DNA of 64,000 nt from JACDAN01 sp963802375 (GCA_963802375.1 CAWDIJ010000010.1:620001-684000), one strand, 5' to 3'; shown: positions 1 through 11,448, numbered from the stretch's first letter. The notes: a model not told the origin generated them from the letters alone. A program made the numbers and translations.

Positions 1-955
1 CCTCGCGGGACTCGACCGCCATCTGCCGAAGTGCGGAGATCTCGATCTCGACGTTGAAGTGACCGGTGTTGGCAAGGATCGCACCGTCCTTCATCCGCTC
101 CATGTGCTGGAGGGCGATGACGGACTTGTCGCCGGTCGCCGTGCAGAAGATGTCCCCGACCTGGGCGGCCTCCGCCATCGGCATCAGCTCGAACCCGTCC
201 ATCGCGGCCTCGATCGCGCGCAGCGGATCGACCTCGGTGACGATCACGTGCGCGCCCATCCCCTTCGCCCGCATCGCGACGCCCTTGCCGACCCAGCCGT
301 AGCCCGAGACGACGAAGCGCTTGCCGGCGAGGAGCACGTTCGTCGCGCGGATGATCCCGTCGATCGTCGACTGGCCGGTGCCGTACCGGTTGTCGAAGAG
401 GTGCTTCGTCTGCGCCTCGTTGACGGCGATGATCGGGAACCCGAGCGCGCCGTCGGCCTCGAGAGCCTTCAGCCGGATGACGCCGGTGGTCGTCTCCTCC
501 GTCCCGGCGATGATGTCGCCGAGCTGCTCGCGGCGGTGCGCGTGCAGGACGCCGATGACGTCGGCGCCATCGTCCATGGTCAGGTGCGGCTTGTGGTCGA
601 CGGCCGCCTCGATGTGCTGGTAGTACGTGTCGTTGTCCTCGCCCTTGATTGCGAAGACGGAGACGTCGAACTCGTCCACCAGCGCCGCGGCGACGTCGTC
701 CTGCGTGGAGAGCGGGTTCGACGCGCAGAGCACGACGTCGGCGCCGCCGGCCTTGAGGGTGCGGGCGAGGTTGGCGGTCTCGGTCGTGACGTGGAGGCAG
801 GCCGCGACCCGGTAGCCGGAGAGCGGCCGCTCGGCCTCGAAGCGCTCGCGGATCGCGGCCAGCACGGGCATCTGCCGGTCCGCCCAGGCGATCCGTCGTA
901 CGCCTTCGCTTGCAAGTGACAGGTCCTTGACGTCGTAGCGCTTCGTGGTGGCCAT
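1..955 (-). CDS. ahcY: Adenosylhomocysteinase (SAH hydrolase), C-terminus cut by window edge
   Basis: Hydrolyses S-adenosylhomocysteine to adenosine and homocysteine in the cytosol, feeding the methionine cycle. About 318 N-terminal residues are visible, starting MATTKRYDVKDLSLASEG. They include the substrate-domain segment HVTTETANLARTL, the EAQTKHLFDNRYGTGQS stretch near residue 190, and the NAD-binding GYGWVGKGVAMRAKGMG near residue 218. The reading frame stays open to base 1, so the last part lies outside the window. The ATG at 955 is the only start that fits the family N-terminus. It has only a weak purine tract upstream and lies 37 bases after the MerR gene stop, so co-transcription is likely. 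metH on the same strand uses the homocysteine product. Confidence 0.95.
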   Translation of the reverse strand, partial: MATTKRYDVKDLSLASEGVRRIAWADRQMPVLAAIRERFEAERPLSGYRVAACLHVTTETANLARTLKAGGADVVLCASNPLSTQDDVAAALVDEFDVSVFAIKGEDNDTYYQHIEAAVDHKPHLTMDDGADVIGVLHAHRREQLGDIIAGTEETTTGVIRLKALEADGALGFPIIAVNEAQTKHLFDNRYGTGQSTIDGIIRATNVLLAGKRFVVSGYGWVGKGVAMRAKGMGAHVIVTEVDPLRAIEAAMDGFELMPMAEAAQVGDIFCTATGDKSVIALQHMERMKDGAILANTGHFNVEIEISALRQMAVESRE

Positions 956-992
956 CAGCTCTCTCTCTGTCTCGTTGACTGCGGGAGTCTAG

Positions 993-1325
993 TTAGGCGG
1001 CAAGGAGCCGCTCGTGCTTTCGCTGTTCCCAGTCGACCCAGTCCGCCGACCCGACCTCGGAGCCTGCGAGCCACGTGTCGACGGCGCCGCGGAGGTCCGG
1101 CTCGCGGCGAAGCCGCGCGGCGAAGGCGATGTCGGTGAGCTCGGCCCCGAACCGGCTTCGCAGCTGTCTGAGCGAGCGCAGCTGATTGAGCTCGCGGAGG
1201 CCGTAGAGCCTGTAGCCAGAGGCGGAGCGCCGTGGGACGACGAGCCGGGCGCGTTCGAGGTAGCGCAGCATGCGCGCCGACCAGCCGGTCGCATTCGCCG
1301 CCGCACCCACGGTAAGCCCGTCCAT
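993..1325 (-). CDS. MerR-family transcriptional regulator next to ahcY
   Basis: A 110-residue protein with an N-terminal MerR winged-helix domain. The segment LTVGAAANATGWSARMLRYL is the recognition helix-turn-helix, followed by the wing RRSASGYRLYGLREL. MerR family members normally bind DNA as dimers. The C-terminal part is short and has no obvious metal-binding cysteines, so an effector cannot be named. I chose the ATG at 1325. An upstream in-frame ATG at 1343 lies inside an inverted repeat that looks like an operator. The gene sits directly before ahcY on the same strand, so control of methyl-cycle genes is possible, but this is inferred from position only. Confidence 0.8.
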   Translation of the reverse strand: MDGLTVGAAANATGWSARMLRYLERARLVVPRRSASGYRLYGLRELNQLRSLRQLRSRFGAELTDIAFAARLRREPDLRGAVDTWLAGSEVGSADWVDWEQRKHERLLAA

Positions 1326-1334
1326 CGGGAGCAA

Positions 1335-1356
1335 CCTTAACATAAGTGTGTCAAGG
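1335..1356 (-). promoter_or_regulatory. Inverted repeat upstream of the MerR gene, candidate autoregulatory operator
   Basis: Reading the minus strand, CCTTGACA and TGTTAAGG are separated by six bases and match in 7 of 8 positions as an inverted repeat. The left arm contains TTGACA, a consensus -35 hexamer. The repeat ends ten bases before the chosen ATG. MerR proteins bind dyads within promoters, so autoregulation is a reasonable inference. No convincing -10 is seen. Confidence 0.4.
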
Positions 1357-1360
1357 ATGC

Positions 1361-1777
1361 CTACGGCGCGGAGGTTCCCTCCCGTCCATACACGTCCTCC
1401 AGGCGGACGACGTCGTCGATCTGCGGCGTCGACACCTCGAGGATCGTCGTGTCTTCGAGCGCCTTCACGCGATGCACCGTGCCAGGTGTGATTCGGAAGG
1501 CAGCGCCGGCCGTGACCACCTCCCTCGTCGGGGCCTTCTCCCCCGCCGCCGCCATCACGATCTCCGCACGGCCCTCCAGGACGTACCACGATTCGTCCTT
1601 CTCCCGGTGGAACTGCATCGACAGGGCCTGCCCCGACCGGACGACGAGCAGCTTGCCGCAATACGCGTCGGTGAGCGCCCAGATCAGCTCGTAGCCCCAC
1701 GGCTTGTCGACGCGCCGGGGCTCGAAGGCCCAGCGGTCCAGCAGCGTCAGATTCGGGGACAATCGGTCCCTCGACAC
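1361..1777 (-). CDS. Mannose-6-phosphate isomerase type II-like cupin protein
   Basis: A 138-residue single-domain cupin. DKPWGYELIWALTDAYCGK and the metal-binding motif QFHREKDESWYVLEG (His and Glu) are typical of the C-terminal isomerase domain of ManC/PMI type II proteins. PGTVHRVKALEDTTILEVST is the second cupin motif with its His. Probable role: interconversion of mannose-6-P and fructose-6-P, or a related sugar-phosphate step in envelope polysaccharide supply. The start is GTG at 1777. It follows the nucleotidyltransferase stop after 20 bases, and together the two would cover the activities of a bifunctional ManC. Substrate not proven. Confidence 0.8.
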   Translation of the reverse strand: MSRDRLSPNLTLLDRWAFEPRRVDKPWGYELIWALTDAYCGKLLVVRSGQALSMQFHREKDESWYVLEGRAEIVMAAAGEKAPTREVVTAGAAFRITPGTVHRVKALEDTTILEVSTPQIDDVVRLEDVYGREGTSAP

Positions 1778-1797
1778 ATGGCAATCATCTCACCGGG

Positions 1798-2493
1798 CTA
1801 GGCGAACCGCTCGGGGTTCGATTCCACGAATTCCTGCGCGACTCGGAGGTCCTTCGGCGTGTTCACCGTCAGCCAGAGCCCCTCGTGGCGCCAGGCTCGA
1901 AGCCGTCCCTCCGCCGCCAGCTCGGGAAACGTCGTCGTCTCATGATCGCCGCGCTCAGGGAGCCGAGCGATGGCCTCGTCGTCGAGCACGTACAGGCCGG
2001 TGTTCACCCAGAAAGAGGGCAGGAGCGGCGCCTCCCGGAAGCCGGCGACCACGTCGCCCGGTCCGAGGTCGACGACACCGAGATGGCTGCGCAAGGGCGC
2101 AACCGTGATCGTTGCCGCCGGGCTCGTCTCGAGATGCCGCGCGAGCACGTCGCGCAGCTCGATGTCGAAGAGCTCGTCGCCGTTCAGCGCGTAGACCGGG
2201 CCGGTTTCGCGCCGCTGCTGGGCGGCCAGCCGAAGTCCCCCGCCCCGTCCGAGCGGCTCGGGCTCGCCCACCAGCACCAGTTCGATGTCGAGGTCCCCGA
2301 GCTCCTGCTCGAACGCCGCTTGCTTGCCGTCGGCGCAGCTGATCAGCACCCGGTCGACACCTGCCCGGGAAAGCAGCGCGATCTGGTAGGCGGCGAGCGG
2401 CCGACCTGCGATCGAGACGAGCGCCTTGGGACGGCCCTCGGCTGCGTTGCCCAGCCGCTCGGCCTTCCCGCCGGCGAGGATGATCGCTTCCAC
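1798..2493 (-). CDS. Sugar-phosphate nucleotidyltransferase
   Basis: A 231-residue NTP_transferase protein. It opens with VEAIILAGGKAERLGN and RPKALVSIAGRPL, the nucleotide-binding signature, and has NGDELFDIEL as the metal-binding acidic motif. It should make an NDP-sugar from sugar-1-phosphate; the exact sugar is not readable. The GTG at 2493 is the true start. The open frame continues upstream only because the intergenic palindrome happens to be open (LAWCSRPGSGAASPEEAL). The repeat's GAAGAGG lies eight bases before this GTG. Neighbours are UDP-glucose dehydrogenase upstream and a PMI-like cupin downstream. Confidence 0.82.
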   Translation of the reverse strand: MEAIILAGGKAERLGNAAEGRPKALVSIAGRPLAAYQIALLSRAGVDRVLISCADGKQAAFEQELGDLDIELVLVGEPEPLGRGGGLRLAAQQRRETGPVYALNGDELFDIELRDVLARHLETSPAATITVAPLRSHLGVVDLGPGDVVAGFREAPLLPSFWVNTGLYVLDDEAIARLPERGDHETTTFPELAAEGRLRAWRHEGLWLTVNTPKDLRVAQEFVESNPERFA

Positions 2494-2498
2494 CGCTA

Positions 2499-2660
2499 GT
2501 GCCTCTTCGGGTGACGCTGCCCCGCTTCCGGGTCGCGAGCACCAAGCCAGAGCGCGCAATCGGAGGAGCCAAGGCTAGAAAGCCTTGGCGACGACGAGGG
2601 TCGGCTCTGGCGCCGCGTGATCGCGGGCCGGAAGCCGGCGTGTGTCGCCCGGAGAGGCAC
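2499..2660. repeat. Intercistronic palindromic element, family I, copy A
   Basis: About 162 bases filling the gap from the ugd stop (two bases away) to the nucleotidyltransferase GTG (five bases away). The ends are the inverted repeat GTGCCTCTTCGGG and CGGAGAGGCAC. Inside are a pair of CTCTGG/CCAGAG-type sub-stems and a central AAGGCT/AGCCTT hairpin. The same plan recurs in five other gaps of this window. On the coding strand the distal arm gives GAAGAGGCACTAGCG before the GTG, so it supplies the ribosome-binding site. Confidence 0.85.
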
Positions 2661-2662
2661 TC

Positions 2663-3991
2663 TTAGGCGAGCTCGTGCTCGGGCTCGCTCGTCTCGGGCA
2701 GTCCCGAGAGCGGCGACGTGGGCCGGCCGATGCCCTCGTAGGCAAAGCCCGCCTCGCGTACCGCGTCCGGATCGAGGATGTTCCGGCCGTCGACGATCAG
2801 CGGGCTCCGCATCGCAGCGCGGATCTCCTCCCGGGGCAGCTCGCGCAGCTCGTCCCACTCGGTGACGATGACGGCGGCGTCCGCGTCCGTCACGGCGTCG
2901 ACGACCGACTCGCGGATCTCGACGCCGTTCATCAGGGATCCGGGCTTCGCGACGGGATCCCAGCCGCGCACCTCCGCCCCCTCGGCGAGGAGCCTGGAGG
3001 CGAGAACGATGCTCGGCGCCTCGCGCATGTCGTCGGTGTGCGGCTTGAACGAGAGCCCCAGCAGAGCGACGCGTTTGCCGCGCAGCTTGCCCAGGTGCTT
3101 CTGGAGCTTGGCGACGACGCGGCGCTTCTGGAGCTCGTTCACCTCGATGACAGCGGAGAGCAGCTGGAAGTGGTAGCCCGAGTTCGAGGCGAGCTGCTTG
3201 AGCGCCGACGCGTCCTTCGGAAAGCACGAGCCGCCATATCCGATCCCCGCGCGCAGGAAGTGCGGGCCCAGACGGTGGTCGAGGCCGACGCCCCGGGCGA
3301 CCTCCTGCACGTCTGCGCCGACGAGCTCGCAGACGTTCGCGATCTCGTTGATGAAGCTGATCCGCGTCATCAGGAACGCGTTCGCAGCGAGCTTGATCAT
3401 CTCCGCGGAGGCGACGTCGGAGCGGACGACGGGCGCGTCGATGCTCGCGTGCAGCTCCTCGACCCGGTCGCCGTCGGCGTGGTCGAAGGCGCCGATCACG
3501 ATCCGGTCCGGCGACATGAAGTCGCGCACAGCGGTCCCTTCGGAGAGAAACTCGGGATTCGAGGCGTAGCCGACGTGGTCGAGCCCCCGCGCGTCGAGCG
3601 CGGCACGCACCTTGTCGCCCGTTCCGACGGGCACCGTGCTCTTCATGACGAGGACCGGCCGTCCGGTGAGCTCGGGCAGGTCGTCGAGGACGCTCCACAC
3701 GTAGGAGAGGTCGGCGTCGCCGGCGTACGTCGACGGCGTTCCGACGCACACGTAGAGGAACTCGGCGTCCCGCGCGGCCTCTTCCGCATCGAGCGTGAAC
3801 GTCAGACGCTCGGCGTTCCGCTCCACGAGATCGACGAGATCGGGCTCGTGGAACGGCAGCCCTCCCCCGCGCAGCGCATCGATCCGCTCGGCGGAGATGT
3901 CCCGGACGACGACTTCGTGGCCGAGCTCGGCGAAGCACGCAGCCGTGACGACGCCGACCCAGCCGGCGCCGAAGATTCCGATCCTGCTCAC
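2663..3991 (-). CDS. ugd: UDP-glucose 6-dehydrogenase
   Basis: A 442-residue enzyme oxidising UDP-glucose to UDP-glucuronate with two NAD. The N-terminal Rossmann motif is GIFGAGWVGVVTAACFAELG, the central domain carries NAFLMTRISFINEIANVCE, and the catalytic cysteine lies in GYGGSCFPKD near residue 255. The C-terminal nucleotide-sugar domain has LLGLSFKPHTDDMREAP. Length is normal for the family. The start overlaps the stop of the LCP gene by four bases (ATGA), so the two are translationally coupled. This fits a role in making cell-surface polysaccharide that the LCP enzyme may attach. A GDP-mannose dehydrogenase activity is possible, but the motif set favours UDP-glucose. Confidence 0.92.
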   Translation of the reverse strand: MSRIGIFGAGWVGVVTAACFAELGHEVVVRDISAERIDALRGGGLPFHEPDLVDLVERNAERLTFTLDAEEAARDAEFLYVCVGTPSTYAGDADLSYVWSVLDDLPELTGRPVLVMKSTVPVGTGDKVRAALDARGLDHVGYASNPEFLSEGTAVRDFMSPDRIVIGAFDHADGDRVEELHASIDAPVVRSDVASAEMIKLAANAFLMTRISFINEIANVCELVGADVQEVARGVGLDHRLGPHFLRAGIGYGGSCFPKDASALKQLASNSGYHFQLLSAVIEVNELQKRRVVAKLQKHLGKLRGKRVALLGLSFKPHTDDMREAPSIVLASRLLAEGAEVRGWDPVAKPGSLMNGVEIRESVVDAVTDADAAVIVTEWDELRELPREEIRAAMRSPLIVDGRNILDPDAVREAGFAYEGIGRPTSPLSGLPETSEPEHELA

Positions 3992-5961
3992 TGCTTCTTC
4001 CCCCCGAGCGGCCTCAGCCCGCGGGCGATCGAGAGCATCGTCTCGTTGGAGAGCGTGTCACGAAGGGTGTTCACGACCCAGTAGTTCGCCTCGCCGGTGC
4101 GGAGCACGACCATGTGGAGTCGCGAGCCGTCGTAGTAGAGGTCGAAGTCCCGGTTGCCGATCCGCCGGCTCACGTTCTTGCTCTCCAGTACCGGCGCGTC
4201 CTCCCAGCTCGTCTGCTGGATGCCCCAGTACTCCTGGATTCCGGTGCGGAACGTCATGCGGACGGCTCGCTCGCCCTTCTTCATCGCGTAGACGCGTACC
4301 GGGTGCTCGAAGTGCAGCGCTGAGCTCCGCTCGATCTGGGTCGGGACCATGAGCGGGAAGTCCAGGCGGTGGCGGACCGCCCGAAGCTGCGAGAGCGAGG
4401 CGCCGGGGTCGCGGACCGTGTTTGGCGGCTGGCGCTTCGGCGTCCTGTCGGCCGGCGCCGGCGCGAGGTTGTTGTGGAAGGTCTTCCCGACCACGACGAC
4501 GAGCATTGCCGTGTTCGCGAAGCCGGCGATCTCGGGCGTCATCGGCCCCTTGACCACCGCGGAGCCGAACAGATTGCGGACCGAGCGGGCTGCGCCGCGG
4601 GAGCCGCGCTGCCGCGGGTCGAAGTAGACCTCCGTCTTGAACCGGTTCGGCGGCGGTGCGTTCGCGAGCACGCCCTCGGGTGGCGGCAGCGTCCGGTAGC
4701 CGCGCCGGCCCAGCAGGTAGCTCGCATTCGCAGCCGAGCCCGTGACTCCGTTCCCGTTCAGGACGACCATGGACGTTCGGCCGGGCGGCGGCGCTTTGAC
4801 ACCCGGGAGGCGTGGCCGCTGGCCGAGCGCGGCGGCCGTCGCCTTCTCGCCCGCGACGACGTCCGGAGTCTGGAACTCCTCCACCGCCGCCTGAATGTTC
4901 GACGGATCGGTGCGCAGCGGGTCACCTTCGGTTCCGGACCCGTAGAGCCCGCCGACCTTCGACTGGAAGATCCGGCCCGACGGCAGTTGGAGCGCGAAGA
5001 ACGCCCAGGCTCGGAACTCGTCCGGATCGAGCGCCTTCTCGGCGCCCTTCGCGATCCTGATGTTGTCGCGCGCGATCTTGGTCAGCTTGGGAATCGTCCC
5101 CGGCGAGGTGATGCTGAACGCGCTCGAGACGCGTTCGCTCAGCGCGCGCATGAAGAGGCGCTGGCGCTCGATGCGGTACAGGTCGGAGTCCGTGTGCCGG
5201 TAGCGCACGAACGAGAGCGCGCCGCGGCCCGAGACCTGCTGATAGCCGGGTTGGAGGTCGATCGGCGGGAACGTCGGCCCGCCGCCGGAGTTGTCGTTGA
5301 AGTAGCGGCGGTCGACGTCGATCCAGACTCCGCCCATCTTGTCGACGGTCTGGATGAAGCCGCGGTAGTCGATCGTCACCAGGTAGTGGACCGGGAGGCC
5401 GGTCAACTGCTTGACGGTCTCCACGGTTCCCTGGAGCCCGCACAGCGCGTATGCCGAGTTGATCGGCCCCTGAAACGGCGAGCGGCCGGGGCAGTGGATG
5501 TCGACCATCAGGTCGCGGGGGAACGAGATCGTGGACATCGTCCCGACGTTCGGATCCGCGCGCAGCAGCATCACCGTGTCGGCACGGCCGCCCCGCTCCT
5601 CCTCCTTGGCCCACTTCCGGAAGTCCTGGCCGACGACCATCGCGATCGCGGGACGGCCGGGCAGCACGATGTCGAGCTTTTGCGCCGCCTTGCGGATCTG
5701 CGGATCCTTCCGTGAGGCGCGGTCGATGTCGACGACCGTCTGCTCGCCGTCGAGCCAGTAGCCGCCGGCAACGCCGAAAGCCAGCGAGGTCACGGCCGCG
5801 AGGAGGAAGAACAGGATCCGTGCGATCAGGCCGGGGATCCCGCCGCGGCGGCGCGGCTGGCGGTAGTGGCTGACCGCCGTCAGGCCGGGTGGCAGCGCGG
5901 CGTAGCCGTTTCCGTTTCCGCCGGTCGCACGACCGACTCCTCGCTTGAGTGTCGTCCTCAT
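3988..5961 (-). CDS. LytR-CpsA-Psr (LCP) family cell-wall glycopolymer ligase with LytR_C domain
   Basis: A 657-residue membrane-anchored protein. A basic cytoplasmic tail is followed by one transmembrane helix (about residues 38-60, LIARILFFLLAAVTSLAFG). The LCP domain has ADTVMLLRADP, ISFPRDLMVDI, GRGALSFVRYRHTDSD and RIERQRLFMRAL, whose Arg and Asp residues bind the polyprenyl-phosphate substrate. A LytR_C domain (MVVLNGNGVTGSAANASYLL) follows, then about 150 further residues of unassigned fold. LCP enzymes move undecaprenyl-linked glycopolymers onto peptidoglycan outside the membrane. I chose the ATG at 5961; a TTG at 5997 is possible but has no Shine-Dalgarno. It lies 46 bases after metH. 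Confidence 0.88.
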   Translation of the reverse strand: MRTTLKRGVGRATGGNGNGYAALPPGLTAVSHYRQPRRRGGIPGLIARILFFLLAAVTSLAFGVAGGYWLDGEQTVVDIDRASRKDPQIRKAAQKLDIVLPGRPAIAMVVGQDFRKWAKEEERGGRADTVMLLRADPNVGTMSTISFPRDLMVDIHCPGRSPFQGPINSAYALCGLQGTVETVKQLTGLPVHYLVTIDYRGFIQTVDKMGGVWIDVDRRYFNDNSGGGPTFPPIDLQPGYQQVSGRGALSFVRYRHTDSDLYRIERQRLFMRALSERVSSAFSITSPGTIPKLTKIARDNIRIAKGAEKALDPDEFRAWAFFALQLPSGRIFQSKVGGLYGSGTEGDPLRTDPSNIQAAVEEFQTPDVVAGEKATAAALGQRPRLPGVKAPPPGRTSMVVLNGNGVTGSAANASYLLGRRGYRTLPPPEGVLANAPPPNRFKTEVYFDPRQRGSRGAARSVRNLFGSAVVKGPMTPEIAGFANTAMLVVVVGKTFHNNLAPAPADRTPKRQPPNTVRDPGASLSQLRAVRHRLDFPLMVPTQIERSSALHFEHPVRVYAMKKGERAVRMTFRTGIQEYWGIQQTSWEDAPVLESKNVSRRIGNRDFDLYYDGSRLHMVVLRTGEANYWVVNTLRDTLSNETMLSIARGLRPLGGKKQ

Positions 5962-6007
5962 AAGAATGCGACAGACGCCCTCACGGGCGCCTCCCAAGGA
6001 GGATAGC

Positions 6008-9625
<3,618 letters not shown>

Positions 9626-9680
9626 AAAAACGCTCCCGTCCTAAAGAGTGCGGGAGCGGAGGCTCCGCGGGCTCTTTAGG
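9626..9680 (-). promoter_or_regulatory. metH 5' leader pseudoknot sequestering the ribosome-binding site
   Basis: Read on the metH strand: CCTAAAGAG (9680-9672), then a perfect 8-bp hairpin CGCTCCCG/CGGGAGCG (9658-9651 with 9638-9631), then TTTTT and the GTG start. The hairpin loop holds CTCTTTAGG, complementary to the upstream CCTAAAGAG over all nine bases, giving an H-type pseudoknot. The GGGAG Shine-Dalgarno candidate is in the 3' arm of the hairpin. A small hairpin CGGAG-C-CTCCG lies in the connecting segment. The layout suits ligand- or protein-controlled initiation or attenuation. I cannot match it to a known SAM, SAH or cobalamin riboswitch. Confidence 0.55.
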
Positions 9681-10048
9681 CGTTTGGTAACCCGGTCGCC
9701 AAGCTGCCGTTCAAAGCTCTCCGGATGGGTGTAACTGTAGCCACTCGAGCAGCGGCCCGGCCGCCTCCTCGACAAAGCGGGGCTCGATCTCGGCTCCCGC
9801 CTCGACGAGCAGCTCCGCCACCGCGACGCGCCAGGAGCTCACGGACGAGCTCGACGTTCGTTGCGGAGCTGCTCGGATTCATGCGACCTCCCCCTTGGGC
9901 CCGTGTCCGCGTCGTCGGGCGGAGAAGAGATCGGATGTTGGCGCTGCGGCTTCGGGAGGTGGGCTCAGCCCTGCCCGCGGACCGGGTGCGCCCTCACGCG
10001 CATCCGCATCCTACGATGATTTTCTCCCTCTGCAAGAGTCTCTAGGCC
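9681..10048. other. Rest of the gap between metH and the DHFR-like gene
   Basis: This divergent gap should hold the promoters of metH (minus) and the DHFR-like gene (plus). No convincing -35/-10 pair is seen on either strand and no tRNA or B12-box is visible. Its only coding-like content is the short frameshifted frame at 9711-9882. Confidence 0.4.
9711..9882 (-). pseudogene. Possible small frameshifted gene remnant upstream of metH
   Basis: An ATG at 9882 follows an excellent Shine-Dalgarno (AAGGGGGAGG) and begins MNPSSSATNVELVRELLAR. The frame then becomes Arg/Gly-rich. Another frame reads VAVAELLVEAGAEIEPRF and on to GPLLEWLQLHPSGEL before a TGA at 9711-9713. The two halves join if one frameshift is allowed, giving about 57 residues. 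The family is not recognised; ankyrin- or SnoaL-like helices are possible. It may instead be a 68-residue ORF ending at 9676, or non-coding leader. Confidence 0.3.
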
Positions 10049-10681
10049 ATGGCAACCATTCTCAACATCACAATGTCGCTCGACGGCTTCGTCGCCGGGC
10101 CGAATCAGACGCTGGAGGATCCCCTCGGCGAGCACGGCGAGGACTTGCACCAGTGGATCATCGGGCTCGAGAGCTGGCGCGAGCAGCACAGCCGCGAGGG
10201 CGGCGAGAAGAGCGCTGACGACGAGCTCGTCCGCGCGATGCACGACCGCACCGGCGCGTTCGTCATGGGCCGGCGGATGTTCAGCGGCGGCGAGGGCTCG
10301 TGGGAGGACGACCCGAACGCGAACAGCTGGTGGGGCGACGATCCGCCCTTCGGCGGGCCGGTGTTCGTCGTGACGCACCACGAACGCGAGCCGCTCGTCC
10401 GCGGAACGACGACATACACCTTCGTCGACGGGGTCGAGGAGGCGATCGGTCGGGCGCGGGAGTCCGCGGGCGAGAAGGACGTCCAGGTCTCGGGCGGAGC
10501 GAACGTCGCCCAGCAAGCGCTCGACGCCGGTCTGCTCGACGAGCTGCACATCCACGTCGCGCCGATGCTCCTTGGCGGCGGCGTCAGGCTGTTCGAACAG
10601 CCGGCACGCCGGCCGATCGAGCTCGTGCGCTCCGTGGAGTCACCGCAGGTGACACATCTCGTGTACCGGGTGACCGGCTAG
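10049..10681 (+). CDS. Dihydrofolate reductase / RibD C-terminal family protein
   Basis: A 210-residue protein of the RibD_C/DHFR-like fold. MSLDGFVAGPNQTLEDPLG is the N-terminal signature, GAFVMGRRMFSGGEGSW the central strand-helix, and VQVSGGANVAQQALDAGLLD the NADP-binding segment. HIHVAPMLLGGGVRLFEQ closes the sheet. Such stand-alone proteins are NADPH-dependent reductases of unknown substrate; they are not true folate enzymes or RibD. The ATG at 10049 begins the family signature. It is convergent with atpC across a 163-base palindromic gap. A broken relative lies at 57.8-58.4 kb. Confidence 0.85.
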   Translation: MATILNITMSLDGFVAGPNQTLEDPLGEHGEDLHQWIIGLESWREQHSREGGEKSADDELVRAMHDRTGAFVMGRRMFSGGEGSWEDDPNANSWWGDDPPFGGPVFVVTHHEREPLVRGTTTYTFVDGVEEAIGRARESAGEKDVQVSGGANVAQQALDAGLLDELHIHVAPMLLGGGVRLFEQPARRPIELVRSVESPQVTHLVYRVTG

Positions 10682-10844
10682 AGGGTTGGTGGGAAATTCG
10701 GCCGCAGTCGGGGGCGCTCCAGACCAAGCCGGGCAGTGCGGTCGTTCGTGGCGCGTAGCAGCGCTACGTGTCGCGGGCGAACGCGCTGATCCGGCGCCGC
10801 GTCTGGGGCGTCATCCGGCCCGGCGGAATTTCGACATCAGGCCT
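10682..10844. repeat. Palindromic element between convergent DHFR-like gene and atpC
   Basis: It fills the whole gap between the two stop codons. The outer arms contain GGGAAATTCGGCCG and CGGCGGAATTTCG, an imperfect inverted repeat, and the middle holds a long stem around GTTCGTGGCGCGTAGC and GCTACG...GGGCGAAC. The ends (GGTTGGTGGGAAATTC) recall the GGGGCTGGCGGAAT ends of family II, so this may be a diverged relative. It may also act as a bidirectional terminator, although no U-run is present. Confidence 0.45.
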
Positions 10845-11309
10845 CTAGCCCGCGGGTGCAACCGGGCGGATCCGTCCGCCGCCACCGCCCGAGTAGACCT
10901 CGAGCTGGTTCTCGGCGTGGCGGATCCGCTGCTCGACCTGCCACCGGTCGGCCTGCGATTCGCCGCGCTCGATCCGCTCGAGCTCCGCCTGCGCCTCCTC
11001 GAGCTGCTCGCGGGCCCGGTCGGGATCGATCTCCCGAGCGTCGACGGCGTCGTCGACGAGCGCGAGTGCCCGGTCCTGCTCGACCTTGAAGAAACCCGGC
11101 CCGGTGGCGAACTCGCGGATCTCCTCGTCCCGCCGGAGGTGGACGCGCGTCCCGCCCGCCTTCAGGGTTGCGACGAGCGGCGCGTGCCGCGCGAGGATGC
11201 CGATCTCGCCGTCCTGGCCGGGGACGATGAGCATCTCGACCTCGCCTTCGAACGCCGCCCCGTCGGGCGTGACCAGCGAGAGGTCGAACGTGCGCCGATC
11301 CTGGGCCAC
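10845..11309 (-). CDS. atpC: F1Fo ATP synthase epsilon subunit
   Basis: A 154-residue F1 epsilon subunit. The N-terminal beta-sandwich runs from FDLSLVTPDGAAFEGEVEML through PGQDGEIGILARHAPLVATL, and the C-terminal helical hairpin has DPDRAREQLEEAQAELERIE. It joins the gamma shaft to the c-ring and can inhibit ATP hydrolysis. The start is GTG at 11309, five bases after the GGAAGGGGCACTA end of the preceding palindrome. The open frame upstream (LAWCSRPRDSAASLEGAL) is translated repeat and not protein. The tail GGGGGRIRPVAPAG is unusual and Gly-rich. Confidence 0.93.
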   Translation of the reverse strand: MAQDRRTFDLSLVTPDGAAFEGEVEMLIVPGQDGEIGILARHAPLVATLKAGGTRVHLRRDEEIREFATGPGFFKVEQDRALALVDDAVDAREIDPDRAREQLEEAQAELERIERGESQADRWQVEQRIRHAENQLEVYSGGGGGRIRPVAPAG

Positions 11310-11311
11310 TA

Positions 11312-11432
11312 GTGCCCCTTCCAGTGATGCTGCCGAGTCTCTCGGTCGTGAGCACCAAGCCAGAGTGCGCACTCGGCCGCGCCGGCTAGGGATCGCGGGC
11401 GAGAGGCCGGCGTGCATTGCTGGGAGGGGCAC
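11312..11432. repeat. Intercistronic palindromic element, family I, copy B (shortened)
   Basis: About 121 bases between atpD and atpC, with ends GTGCCCCTTCC and GGGAGGGGCAC. It keeps the outer arms and the CTCTGGCTTGGTGCTC segment but lacks the central AAGGCT/AGCCTT hairpin of the longer copies. Its coding-strand end GGAAGGGGCACTA lies directly before the atpC GTG. Confidence 0.8.
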
Positions 11433-11448
11433 CTAGGCGGGTACGGGC

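Noticed and set aside
1800..1835. tRNA-like GGGTTCGATTCC
   Set aside because: It lies within the coding end of the nucleotidyltransferase gene and has no cloverleaf partners.
2499..2660. Family I elements as tRNA-like or CRISPR repeats
   Set aside because: Copies are dispersed, one per gap, with no spacers. Three-stem folding is possible, but there is no anticodon or CCA-type end.
4369..5715. Long plus-strand frames opposite the LCP gene (also opposite metH, atpD, ETF-QO and the mutase)
   Set aside because: They are mirror frames of well-conserved minus-strand genes, rich in Arg, Asp and Val with no family motif.
9676..10045. Cobalamin or SAM-I/IV riboswitch upstream of metH
   Set aside because: No B12-box-like or SAM core sequence could be found on the metH strand; only the short pseudoknot is supported.
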